DNA of 64,000 nt. Origin: Marthasterias glacialis. Taxonomy: Eukaryota; Echinodermata; Asteroidea; Forcipulatida; Asteriidae. Below are positions 20,451 to 31,750 of the stretch, one piece after another. The translations under genes were made by a program, and so were the position numbers. The stretch is from positions 19,122,426-19,186,425 of the forward strand of contig OU452233.1 of NCBI GenBank assembly GCA_911728455.2. The letters are read 5' to 3'. Every line of letters begins with the position of its first letter. Position 1 is the first letter of the stretch. The notes under the pieces are model-generated. The model made no database searches. It saw only the letters and a program-made list of their open reading frames with translations, and had not been told where the DNA came from.

Positions 20451-20908
20451 CTGGCTATTTGTAAAAACTTCATTTTGAAGATCTTTTCCCAGAAAGAAAT
20501 AGAGTGTTAAATCTTCAGATTTGAGTTTCGTTGGAATAAAGTTTGACCCTTTTGAGTTCAGCATTTTTGTTTACAGTGGAATGTCCAGGCAACCCTTGCT
20601 CAACAGCTAAAAAAATTGTTGCTATGCCCTGTTCAACCCAAATAAATAAATAACCATTGTTCCCTTTTTATCATATTGGAAACATATTTTTTTTAAACTC
20701 CCCCCCAAAAAAAAAAAAAAAAAAAACACCATTCTGCCAGGATTGATCAAGATTATTTGACTTTTCACAAACAACTGCAAAAGTTTTTTTTTTTCAAATG
20801 TGTTACTTTTTTCATGTACAGCCCAAAACTTTTAAGATATGGCCATCATTTACTTTTAGACATATTAGAAACATGTTTTAATAAACTTACCTAATTGAAG
20901 CCAACTGC

Positions 20909-21871
20909 TTAGTCAGGATTGAGACCCATTGTTGCAACGAAGTTCTCAGGAATCCGGTTTTGTCGGCCAAACAATGTCTTGAGTGCCTTTCTGAACTGCT
21001 TGTACTTAATGGCGTAAATGAATTGGTTCAGACAGCTATTTGCTGACACCATTGCAACAGAGATTGCACTAATAAGGGGTGGGACATATATGTTGACACC
21101 AAGGTTGAAGAAAAAATATATGACTTGGTTTGGTGTCCAGCAAACAGTGAAGGCAATAAAGACAATCAACAAGGTCTTGAAGGTGTTACGTCTAGCTCTC
21201 ATCAAGGACTCTCTCTGGTCATTGACAGCTCCACCTCCACTACCAGATGGCTGAGCTGCTGGTGCAGGACCAATTCTTGCAGCTCCCTTCTTCAAGATAA
21301 CACTAATGTGGATGTAGACAACCAGCATCACAGTGAAAGGCAGAAAGTATGTGAAAATAGCAGCTGCAATACCAAAGATCTCCGAATATGGAATGATATT
21401 TTGCTTACAGTCACCGTTTTCATTTTTAAAACCAGTTAAGGGTCGCAATGCAAACAGAAATGCCAAGATCCAAACACACACTATAGTCAAAATGACATTC
21501 CTATGAGTTGCAAGTTGTTGATATTTGAAGGGAAACACAATAGCAAGGTATCTTTCCAGAGTGACGGCCACCAGGCTGAATGTAGAGCTGACATAAAATC
21601 CCCAAAGGAAGAATTGTGACACCCATAAGCTACAGAGAAGTGACCCTCCAGCCCCAGGAGGGAGTGGGTTTGGGATGGGTATCACACTGCTTAGAAGAAG
21701 CACAAGGGATCCAAGGAAATCAATCAGGGCTTGGTTGAAGATGAAAGCGTTGGTGATAGTGTGCATGAAATGGACTTTGATGATCACAACACACACTAAA
21801 CCATTACCACAGATGCCTAGGCATCCAACGATAATCTTGAAAATTACACTTGCTAGGTTTTGTTCAGCCAT
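20909..21871 (-). CDS. R10: class A GPCR, tandem array (320 aa), NPxxY altered
   Basis: Complete single-exon receptor from the ATG at 21869-21871 (MAEQNLASVIFKIIVG). It is the most divergent intact copy. Loop 2 reads LTGFKNENGDCKQNIIPYS, and the tail is NRIPENFVATMGLNPD instead of LATLSTNPG. In TM7 the near-invariant NPxxY motif is NQFIY, Pro to Gln, which in class A receptors often alters activation or trafficking. Loop 3 (VNIYVPPLISAI) matches R1. ERY and CWTPNQ are intact. It has a type C promoter like R4. As the end member of the array it may escape homogenisation. Confidence 0.93.
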   Translation of the reverse strand: MAEQNLASVIFKIIVGCLGICGNGLVCVVIIKVHFMHTITNAFIFNQALIDFLGSLVLLLSSVIPIPNPLPPGAGGSLLCSLWVSQFFLWGFYVSSTFSLVAVTLERYLAIVFPFKYQQLATHRNVILTIVCVWILAFLFALRPLTGFKNENGDCKQNIIPYSEIFGIAAAIFTYFLPFTVMLVVYIHISVILKKGAARIGPAPAAQPSGSGGGAVNDQRESLMRARRNTFKTLLIVFIAFTVCWTPNQVIYFFFNLGVNIYVPPLISAISVAMVSANSCLNQFIYAIKYKQFRKALKTLFGRQNRIPENFVATMGLNPD

Positions 21872-21908
21872 GATGTACAACTGATTGCTTCAAGTCAGAA
21901 ACCACTCG

Positions 21909-21916
21909 CTTTTATA
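21909..21916 (-). promoter_or_regulatory. TATA box of R10 (type C flank)
   Basis: TATAAAAG on the minus strand, 38 bp upstream of the ATG, as at R4. Confidence 0.6.
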
Positions 21917-23222
21917 TTATGTCCTTCTTCAGTTAGATTGATTTCAACTTTCTTTATTTTTTATTATTTTTTTAACCATTATGCAGAAATGCGTTTGTAT
22001 GTCGATGGTTCATTTCACCTTCTATCCATTGTTTTGAGTTCCATAAAGGAAACCTTGATAAATACATATCAAGAGTTGCATCACTGTAGAAAGGCATTGT
22101 GCTCAAAATCTCACCCGCAGACATGTTCTAGTAAAAGATATTAAAATAAGCTTATAAGAATTAGGAGACCTTGTCTGTCATGTTAGACTTGAAGTTAGGC
22201 ATCATGTACAACAATACATTTCAATTTCTGTCTCGTGTTAGATTCTCTTTTATCAAATTGAGGCTAAGAACGAAGTTGAAAATTTCGGGAAAATAAAAAG
22301 AGACCTAGTTATCTGGAACTATGATATTAATAATACATATACATGCTGTACAAGTGCAATTATGATACAAGGAGATATCTGTATCCCTTCCTGAGTACTC
22401 TCTGCATCTCTTATCCAGAATCTGGTCGCCTTTTGACATGCACACGTTCAAGATTTCTTCATTTTCATGTCACTCTCAATTTAAGAGGTATTTTTCATGA
22501 GAAAAAGAAGAAACTAATCCTAGTCTTTATTGGAAGGGACATGAATTGCACAAAAGATGTAGAAAATAAACATCATGCCTACATGCTTTTTACAGAGTTT
22601 TGTTCTCATGTGAGAGAGCTATTTTTCTTTTAAATTCTTGAGGAGAAAAGAGCTTGGCAAGGACACTGTGAGGTGTTTTTTTCTCTGGTTTTGTATTCAG
22701 CCTTGATGGAGGATTTAAGTCTTTGATGGAGAAGTTAGTTTTCTTCAGATCTTTCCAGGTCATACCTAGTTTCTTTTGTCAGGATGGGACAGAAGGAGAC
22801 TAAAATCTTTCAAAAGAAAGTTATTTACTAAATGCAAAAGGATCAGTCTGCAATTGTTTTGAGAAGAAGTTACTTTGTTTTTACTTTCTTATAAAAATAA
22901 AAAATTATTCAGCCATGTTAATTTTTTTACACTTGGCCTAGTAAAGCAATTTTACAAAACCCTGAGTTAAAAATATGAAATGTTACTGCAGCTTGAAGGA
23001 GTTGCAGAAATGAAGCACACAACTACAACAATCTATTTTGGGGGGTGGGGAGGATTAAAAAAAAAAAAATCCATGTAGGGGCAAGATAATCAGCAATATA
23101 TAAATGTATAAAATATTGTTTTTGTTTATTGAGTTTCTCCTATTAATAGACAAATTTCTTTCCAACTTGTGTACTCATATGTAAGTTGACAAAGTATTCT
23201 TTTTTGCTGTTTTTTTTTCCAG
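21917..23222. other. Edge of the array and PCCA intron up to its first visible exon
   Basis: AT-rich DNA. The first 250 bp still resemble the R4 upstream flank. The rest is unique, with no convincing exon or ORF. It ends in the polypyrimidine tract and AG acceptor at 23222. Confidence 0.7.
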
Positions 23223-26200
23223 GATCCATATAAGTCGTTTGGTCTTCCATCCATCGGTCATCTTTATAGATATGAAGAACCAAAACACATTCCTAACGTC
23301 CGTGTAGATACCGGTATCCAAGAAGGCAGTGAAATTAGCATCCATTATGATCCGATGATCTCAAAAGTAAGTTAAATTGATCTTTCAGTTATTTTCTTTT
23401 TGCATACTCATACAAACAATAATTATACAACCTTGTTAATCAAATAAGTTCATATTTCATAAAGCTATTCAGCTGTGAAATGAATCACAAACATCAATTG
23501 TAAAACCTCCTTAATCAAATAAGTTCATATTTCATAAAGCTATTCAGCTGTAAAAAATAAATGACAAACAACAATCGTAAAACCTCCTTAATCAAACAAG
23601 TTTATATTTCATGAAGCTATTCAGCTGTAAAATTAATGACTAACAACAATCGTAAAACCTCCTTTATCAAACAAGTTTATATTTCATGAAGCTATTCAGC
23701 TGTAAAATGAATGGCAAACAACAATCGTAAAACCTTAATCAAATAAGTTCATATTTCATAAAGCTATTCAGCTGCAAAATAAATGACAAACAACAATCAA
23801 AAAACCTCCTTAATCAAATAAGTTCAAATTACATGAAGCTATTCAGCTGTGAAATGAATCACAAACAACAATCATAAAACCTCCTTAATCAAATAAGTTC
23901 ATATTTCATAAAGCTATTCAGCTGTGAAATGAATGGCAAACAACAATCGTAAAACCTTAATCAAATAAGTTCATATTTCATAAAGCTATTCAGCTGTAGA
24001 ATTGCTAAGCAGAATTGGCTGCAAGATTATTACCATCTTGACTTTCCTACATCTGGATCAATATAGATCTAATCTTGTCGTCAACGAGCCCTTAATTTTG
24101 GCTTTGAACCTTGTTTGTAAAGGTAGCAAGAATCTTGGTAGGATGTCAATTTATATTGGAACTTTTTAAGGTGTACCTTTGTACAAACATGAGGCATCAA
24201 TTAGGTTAACTCAAATTCTGATGATAACCCCATTGCCTGCAAACACACTACTCTCTTTTTTTTAATCATTTTTTTCATCAGTTGATAACATATGGCAAAG
24301 ATCGAGAGGAAGCTTTAAGACTAATGACCAAAGCCCTGGATTCTTACATCATCAGAGGTAAACGCTTTAATGACAACTCTACCCCGCTCACTCTACCCCG
24401 CTCACTCTACCCCGCTCACTCTACCCCGCTCACTCTACCCCGCTCACTCTACCCCGCTCACTCTACCCCGCTCACTCTACCCCGCTCACTCTACCCCGCT
24501 CACTCTACCCGGCTCACTCTACCCCGCTCACTCTACCCCGCTCACTCTACCCCGCTCACTCTACCCCGCTCACTCTACCCCGCTCACTCTACCCCGCTCA
24601 CTCTACCCCGCTCACTCTACCCCGCTCACTCTACCCCGCTCACTCTACCCCGCTCACTCTACCCGGCTCACTCTACCCCGCTCACTCTACCCCGCTCACT
24701 CTACCCCGCTCACTCTACCCCGCTCACTCTACCCCGCTCACTCTACCCCGCTCACTCTACCCCGCTCACTCTACCCCGCTCACTCTACCCCGCTCACTCT
24801 ACCCCGCTCACTCTACCCCGCTCACTCTACCCCGCTCACTCTACCCCGCTCACTCTACCCCGCTCACTCTACCCCGCTCACTCTACCCCGCTCACTCTAC
24901 CCCGCTCACTCTACCCCGCTCACTCTACACCGCTCACTCTACCCCGCTCACTCTACCCCGCTCACTCTACCCCGCTCACTCTACCCCGCTCACTCTACCC
25001 CGCTCACTCTACCCCGCTCACTCTACCCCGCTCACTCTACCCCGCTCACTCTACCCCGCTCACTCTACCCCGCTCACTCTACCCCGCTCACTCTACCCCG
25101 CTCACTCTACCCCGCTCACTCTACCCCGCTCACTCTACCCCGCTCACTCTACCCCGCTCACTCTACCCCGCTCACTCTATCCCGCTCACTCTACCCCGCT
25201 CATTTTTGTTTCACCCCGATTATTTCCCCTATTTCTTAAAAAAAATTAAAATTGAAAAATAATTGAAAATTCACGAATAGAAACAAATCTGTTTACTACT
25301 TTAGAAACATGTATCTTTATATGTTTTTTTTTGAAGCAGTTTATTTTGTTCATTTGACTCTCTCTCTTACAGGTGTAACCCATAATATTTCACTCCTTCA
25401 AGACATTATTAGTAATCCAAAGTTTATATCAGGAGATATCGACACAAAGTTTCTACCAACGGAATATCCTGATGGCTTTAAAGGTAATATACTTCTGATA
25501 ATAAAAAAGTCATCAGACAAAATTTTGTTGTTTTAAGTTCTGTACCTTCCCTTTAAAATTAATTTAATTTTTGGAAATGAATAGAAATTATAACAAATGA
25601 TGTCAGGCACACTTCTTGTATAATTGATTCTTTTTTTGTCTTTTTTCTTCTTTTACAAAATTAAGAAAACGACTTATTGAAATTGTCAAAAAGTAATCAT
25701 CAGATGATTATTTTGAAAAGATTTTGGGTAGCAAAATTCTAAGAATAACATTTCTGTCTTTGCTGTGACTTTCATGAAAATTATGTTTGCACTTTTCTTC
25801 ATGTGAAAGACCCAGCTAGACAATTTAAAGTGTAATCAAATGGATGAAGACTTTTAAAAAATGATTTTTGAAACAATTGTTATGTGTTTTCTTAGAAACC
25901 TGTGTATCTTATCGACAAAATAAGCTTTTAATTATCGTGTTTTTATGAAAAGGTTATCAACTCCAAGCTGACGAAGAGGCTATGCTTGCTGCTGTTGCTA
26001 GCTGTGTGTATATGAAAGATGAAAACAAAGCTGCAGAATTTCTCAACCAAACAAGGTTCGTATATCAGGTTTTTAGAGATAATTGGAAGGGGACGTAAAT
26101 TAGTATATTGAAGTGGAAATGGAAGTAATGTTGATGTGCAATTACTTGATAGTCTATTCCGTTGGTTGAAGGAGGAAGTACAGCTAAACATTTTCACCTA

Positions 26201-29200
26201 CCTTGACTTCTTAAGAGATATTTACAGATTAATAACTGAACATCACAGATCTTCAAAATGGTGTCAAATGTGGCGATTAATTTGAAATTTTGATTAAGCA
26301 GTCTATCCTATTGATAAGTGTGATGTTTGTACCTCATAAACCTTTCTAAATTTTAAAGAATTCATTTTTCAAAAAATGAATCAATAATAATAAAAGATAT
26401 TTATTCTGGCTTTGTTTGTGATGGAATGACATCTGACTTATCAACATGGAAACAACATAAGAAACTAAAATTCCGGGGAAAAAAAGAAAATGTTCAGACT
26501 TGATGCAAAGGTTAACGAGAGGTTTTTTGTTTAGCTGGAAAAAAAGGCCGAGATTAAAATCCATCTTTATATGAACTGCATACATGTTTATGCATATACA
26601 GATGAGAAGTTTATGAATATTCAGATGAGAGGAGGTTTATGAATATTCAGATGAGGAGCGGCATTTCTATTCTCTGACTCCTTTATCTGAACAAGGGGGT
26701 CAGTCTTATTTTCAGATCTGAACCAGTTCCATTTGGAATGTATTTTTGGCCAAGAGCTGAGAATTTTTGACCTTCTTTTGGATTCAATCACTTTTATTGG
26801 TTTTTTAATCTGGGTTGGTTTTAATCAAGTCCAGAAGGTAGAAACTTGTTTAGCTGAGCGACATAGCCAGGAGTTTTCACTAGGGGGGGGGGGGGGGGGC
26901 ATTGCTTTTCAGTGGAGGCCAAGGTACCATGTTTTTTAATGAGCTACATGTATCTACATTTTTTTTACGGGGGAAGGGGGGGGGGCACCTGGGAGGCAAT
27001 GGAAATTTGGCTCCACTGCTGGTTCAGCTTTTGCTATACCCTCTTTCCTTTTTTCCCTGGAAAGAGAAAAGAGATGTTTTAAAATTCTTTGCCTTTGATC
27101 GTGTTTAACTTGAATTTAACTCTCCCTGATCAGACAAATCAGCCCACGACTTAAATGCTAGATGATGAAAAGCTGTAGACCTGTATTGTTTGTGTAGGTT
27201 ATTGCTGTGCCTAGATATCACATGATTGGTTCTCAATCAATAGGAATTCACAATCTATTACAGTGGTATAACAATATAAAATACATCAACGATGAAATTC
27301 TAACGACAAGACTGTGGCAGAAAGGAGTACAACTAAAATAATTTAAAAAAAAAACCCAGACTTATCCGACAATAAATTACACACTCCAATTGGTACCTGT
27401 TGTTCACTACACAAAGTTGATCAATTTATTACAGTCCAAGTTTGATGGTGTGCTTGTTTTTCTCATCGTCTAAATTAATTTCAGATGAATAGAACTTCTT
27501 GATGAGATTGATTGTCATGTTCAAGGTGGGCATAACTCATGCCTTTCGGCCTGATGAAAAAAAACACAAATTTGGCACAATTTCCGTTTTTATGATTTCT
27601 GATTTGTTTTCTCTTTAGAATTCCATGCATACCTCGCAAGCTGAAGGGTTGTCCCTTGAGAGTTACAGTAGCTGGGAAAGAATATGATGTCATGATCAAT
27701 GAAACGGACCAAGGATATCAGGTAAATAGTTTCAAGAGCATATATAACTTTAATTGGTTTGAAGTTTTTAAATTCTTTTTATTGATTTGTTTTTCTTTTA
27801 TAATACATCATCGGTCTTTGCTTCAATTCAATGGAAGACTTTGGAATGATAGGTGGCAGCAGACTTACCAGGTAAATTGTCATTAATTAGGTATAGTTAT
27901 GAGCATGCGCACATTTCCGAGAACAATGGATATACCTGGTAAGTCTGCTGCCATCAAGTGTCCAAAACTCTCCCGTTACATCCGCTATTATTAGAAAAAA
28001 AAACAATCAAGCTGTGAGAAATTTATCAAATTAGGTGATCTAAGCACAACTATGTAAAGCTTGCTGAGCATAACAAAATCTTGCTTAGCAGAAACAGGTT
28101 ACCAGCCTAAAACCAATAAAGTATACATTATTGTTACTGTTACCCAACTCATTTTTGGCTTAGCAAAGAAATTTGCTAAGCAGTTTTTTCTGCTTCACAG
28201 CTTTATGAAATTGAGCCCACTGGTCTTGTAGACAAATCAACGAAAACATTGTTTACGTTTTGTCAGGGATTTTGTACACAGTCAAATACTGGCTTATTTT
28301 AATTGCAACAATTGAAATAAGCACTGCTTTACTCTTTGCCTGTATCCTCGTGGTTTATTGCTTGAGATGTATTTGGTAAAATTTTGTATCTTTTAGGTTG
28401 CTGTAAATGGAACGGACATTTCAGTCGACGGCCCATGGTCTACTGCACAGGATATTATCACACCATGCATAAACGGCAATCAGTTTGATTTACAGGTAAT
28501 GTAGTGATAGAAATTGACTCTGAAACACAGGGAAATTTATGGAGTGACTAATTGCATTTATAATGAAGTAGAAATTGTCTACATCAATCGGCATCTGCCT
28601 CATTTATAAGATTTTTTGCTGTTTCAAAATCGTTTTGATGGCCTTGCTTTTAATTGTAACTTTGTGAAACACCTTAAGCATCTTTAAAGTGGATGTAGCG
28701 CTATTAAATTGTCATTTTAAGTAAAACTAGTATTATTATAATTTTAGTAACTTACAGGTATTCATCTGTACAAAATATATGAGGGGGTCATATGATGGGT
28801 TGTTTAAATATACAGGCATTTTCTTTTTCCTTTTTTTTTTTTTTTTTAATTAATAAATGATTGCCACTACAAAACTGAAAATTACTGTACAAATTTTTTT
28901 TGATTTTGCCATGCCATTTCCTTTCACTTTGTCGTTACAAAGTTGCATGTCTGTCTTAGGCAGACGAGCTGAGGGGGTTGGGGGCAGCGTGAACTGTCTG
29001 TTTTTAGGATTATATTTTGCAGCCGTTTTCTATGGGTGTTTTGGTACAAGCTGCTTGAAGATGTGCTTTCTGAAGGGTTCAACTACGTTGATAGGCTGTG
29101 TATGAAGTCATGTCCTGTGGCTGGAAATAACATGTGTGCCTGTGGAAGCCACTAGCTAGTGGCTGCAGTCATTTCCCATTGGCTCGTGTGTTATTTACAG

Positions 29201-30841
29201 CCGTAGCCAAGTGATTAGGTTACTGCCTTTTTTTTTTCAGTATTTTATTTTTCGTACTTTCAGGTTATATCCCATGCAGCAACGGGAGCTGTACAACTGC
29301 AGTTCAAGGGCACTGTGGTATGATGGCAAGCTTTTTCTGTTTTAACATAAACACTGACAAATATTGGACTTGATTTTGAATTTTAGAAATAAATCGCCTA
29401 CATGTACAATCTTGTTGGAAATGATAGTTCTATAGACTGTCCTTGTGATGAATTGTTGTTCATTAGGTCCTCCATATGAGAAAGGTTAGTGTAAATGTAC
29501 ATAAAAGAACAGAAAAAAATCATCTTAGAAGCAACAGGAATCAAGACTACTCCAAAACATTAACTCCTTTCTCCAAATTACAGCGATTAAGTTAGCTCTT
29601 AAGATAACTCATGTAATGGTGCTCTAGGGTGCAAAAACAATTTATATTGCCCTATCACCCGGTCAATAGTTTTCTATTGCCCTATCATCCAGTCAATAGT
29701 TTTCTATTGCCCTATCATCCAGTCAATAGTTTTCTTTTACAGTTTCCTCGGACTGAACTGCATGGTCAATAACAATTCATTGCCCTATCATCCAGTCAAT
29801 AGTTTTCTATTTTCATATTGTATAGTTTCCTCTGACTGTACTTCATAAAGACATGGCTGATTTAAAGTCCTTGATGCCAGAGAAGGTCAAACCAGACCAA
29901 AGCAAAGAGGTCATATCTCCGATGCCTGGAAAGGTCCATGCCATCAACGTAGCAGTGGGTCAGAAAGTCTTTGAAGGTCAAGAAGTTTGCGTTGTCGAGG
30001 CCATGAAGATGCATAACAGTTTATTTGCTGCAGCAACAGGAAAGGTAAGATTTTGAATCGTTGATACTGTGTCAGATTTGTTTATTAGTGGCGATACCTT
30101 GAAGGATGTGGTTTTTTTTCTTCTTTTGTTTGGGTAAGTCACCCATCACAAGGCACAAGGCCATTGTGCAGGTGAGGGCTACAAGGAAAAGAGAAAGAAA
30201 GCAGAAGATATTAGGGCAGAAGAAAACTGTTGACATTTTGCTTAAATTGAGAAAGATTCTAGCCCGCAGGGAAACAGGATACAGGCAAAGAGTTCCACAG
30301 TGAAGCAGTGCGAGGGAAAAAACTTGTAGTCTGTAAGCAATTCCATGTATTGAACTATAATAATAATAATAATAAAAGCTTTATTTATTGATGGTAACCA
30401 TGTCACCTAAAAAGATGATTTGCAATGGGCCATCCCTTAAAAGTACAATCATTACACTATCAAGATAAGTACACTATCAAGATAAGTACAAAAGGGTTTT
30501 AAAAAATTAAGAAATTAAACCATTACAGGAGCACAAAAAGAACTCTCACCTTTGACCTTCTCAAGGTGTTAAGATAATGTGTGCTGCAAAACATCACATT
30601 CTTTGATTGTGGTCATTTGAATTATAAGGGACTTGCAGCAGTACAAGAAGTTGGAGAACATCAATGTCGCCATTTGAACCCATCGACATTGTGTACATAT
30701 TTTTTAGTGTTTTTGAAACATTAATCGTGTCTCTTGATACTAGCTTGAAATCATTATTTATATTGTTTGCAGGTGAAATCTATCATGTGTGCTGTTGGGG
30801 ACAGTATTGCAGAGGAGGACGTATTAATTGAACTGGAATGA
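23223..30841 (+). CDS. PCCA: Propionyl-CoA carboxylase alpha subunit, last nine exons
   Basis: Mitochondrial biotin-dependent enzyme subunit: it carboxylates biotin for conversion of propionyl-CoA to methylmalonyl-CoA. Exons, all with GT-AG borders and matching phases: 23223-23366, 24282-24357, 25373-25483, 25953-26055, 27619-27721, 28397-28495, 29264-29317, 29826-30044, 30773-30841. They join into 325 codons plus TGA. They start at [20 protein letters not shown], the C-terminal part of the biotin carboxylase domain. Next come the BT linker region ([13 protein letters not shown], then a poorly conserved stretch) and the biotinyl domain SPMPGKV...EAMKMHNS, whose Lys in AMKM takes biotin, ending VLIELE. 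Human PCCA is about 728 residues, so roughly the first 55% lies left of the window. The first exon starts in phase 0, as at the human DPYKSF boundary. Confidence 0.96.
23430..24001. repeat. About 75-bp tandem repeat, 8 units, in a PCCA intron
   Basis: Each unit carries AAGCTATTCAGCTGT and AATCAAATAAGTTCATATTT with 5-10% divergence and small indels (period 73-77). No conserved repeat/unique-spacer pattern, so it is a plain minisatellite. Confidence 0.9.
24374..25204. repeat. 14-bp minisatellite, about 59 units, in a PCCA intron
   Basis: CTCTACCCCGCTCA repeated almost perfectly just 17 bp after the donor of the exon ending 24357. Only four variant units are seen: two CTCTACCCGGCTCA (about 24510 and 24664), one with CTACACCG (about 24928) and one with CTATCCCG (about 25179). 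The minus strand has a GGGG run every 14 nt. It creates long open frames ([14 protein letters not shown] repeats) that are artefacts of the period. Confidence 0.97.
28020..28217. mobile_element. MITE-like element in a PCCA intron
   Basis: Contains repeated and inverted GCTTAGCA/TGCTAAGC motifs and ends TTTATGAAATTGAGCCCACT. This resembles the element at 32270-32455, which has GGGCCCGATTTCATGG at one end. Left boundary uncertain. Confidence 0.4.
29636..29815. repeat. Short tandem repeats with a decoy copy of the next PCCA acceptor
   Basis: Four or five copies of TATTGCCCTATCATCCAGTC/AATAGTTTTC. One unit at about 29730-29765 includes TTTTACAGTTTCCTCGGACT, a diverged copy of the acceptor and first codons of the exon that begins at 29826 (TATAGTTTCCTCTGACTG). 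Confidence 0.75.
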
Positions 30842-31750
30842 ACAGAGTCATGTTCTTCACTAGAGGGCGCTTTGGAGATGGTATTTATAGAAATGGGTTT
30901 TAGAGGTTTATAAATCTAGGAATGTTCTTCTCACTGGGGTTACAAATCTATGGACCTCATCACACAAGGTCATTTTCACCAGGTTACTCTGTGGTAACCA
31001 ATTCCATCGCATTCAAAATTGAAATGTGAATGCCTTTCTTCTTTGAGATTGCCTGGATCTGGCCATTTTGAAACTGCCTTGTGTGACTTGGTCCTTAGAT
31101 TTGGGTTTGTTTTTAGAATTTTATTTTTTAAACTTGGCGTATACTAAGTTGCATGTGGTGGCCAAACGGTCAAGTGCACCAAATTCAGGCTTTGATGTGG
31201 GAGTGGGTTCGAATCCCTGTCTTTTCCTTAAGCAAGACACTTAACCACTATTGCTGTGTCCTTTGGATGGGACGTAAAGCCGTAGGTCCTTTGTGTTGTG
31301 TAATGCACGTAAAAGAACCCAGTACACTTATATAAGAACTGTGTATTATTATTATTATGTATTATTAACACTTTTCTATCTTCGTCATAAGCTTGATTGA
31401 TTGTCATCAACCTAAAGAAAAATTGCTTGAAATTATTATGGGCTGTGACAAGTAAGCTTATGACTGAGTGTGACGTCCTAAGAATAACACGGCAAGTGTT
31501 GAAACTCTGAATTGCCCTTGATGAACCACCTACTGATCTTGAAACCCTTATCATAGAGAGGGCATTGTTGGACCCAAAAAATCCTTGAAGTGTTTGAAGT
31601 AATTGAGCATTTACTTGCAGATGGTTTGGATGCGATGGTGTAACTGTTTCAACCAAACTGTTACTGAGTTTTCAGCCTAGAGAACCTTCAGTTACTTCGT
31701 AGGAATGTGTACCAAATAACCGATAATAAATAGTATACAATTCTGTAATA
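30842..31750 (+). other. Probable PCCA 3' UTR and flank
   Basis: Follows the TGA without another exon. It includes a SINE at about 31150-31345. An AATAAA-type signal is present near 31724 but its use cannot be judged. The ORF on the other strand at 31228-31656 lies over the SINE and is not supported. Confidence 0.4.
31150..31370 (+). mobile_element. tRNA-derived SINE with TTA-type tail
   Basis: Contains a pol III B-box-like GGTTCGAATCC at about 31206, then the body GGATGGGACGTAAAGCCGTA and CACGTAAAAGAACCCAGTAC, ending in a TATTATTATT run. Body sequence is shared with elements at 40088-40440, 41088-41500 and 42645-42990. Confidence 0.75.

Larger units (their letters stand above)
18644..20908. 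other. Spacer between R9 and R10 with array, MITE and receptor relic
   Basis: No intact gene. From left: type A flank, four 101-bp repeats, the palindrome with TGAGTCA (19282-19304), a MITE at 19506-19678, shared AT-rich flank, a receptor start relic near 20405, then unique AT-rich DNA with a poly-A run at about 20706-20726 and the R10 3' flank with a donor at 20890/20891. Confidence 0.8.

Noticed and set aside
162-21884. Plus-strand ORFs of 60-202 codons inside every receptor
   Set aside because: They are antisense shadows of the conserved receptor coding sequence, recur at the same positions in each copy and show no protein features.
23430-24001. CRISPR-like regular repeats
   Set aside because: The whole unit is repeated with no unique spacers, and the genome is eukaryotic; it is a minisatellite.
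24282-25262. Two long overlapping ORFs made of [14 protein letters not shown] repeats
   Set aside because: They arise because the 14-bp repeat is open in the read frames; the region is intronic in PCCA.
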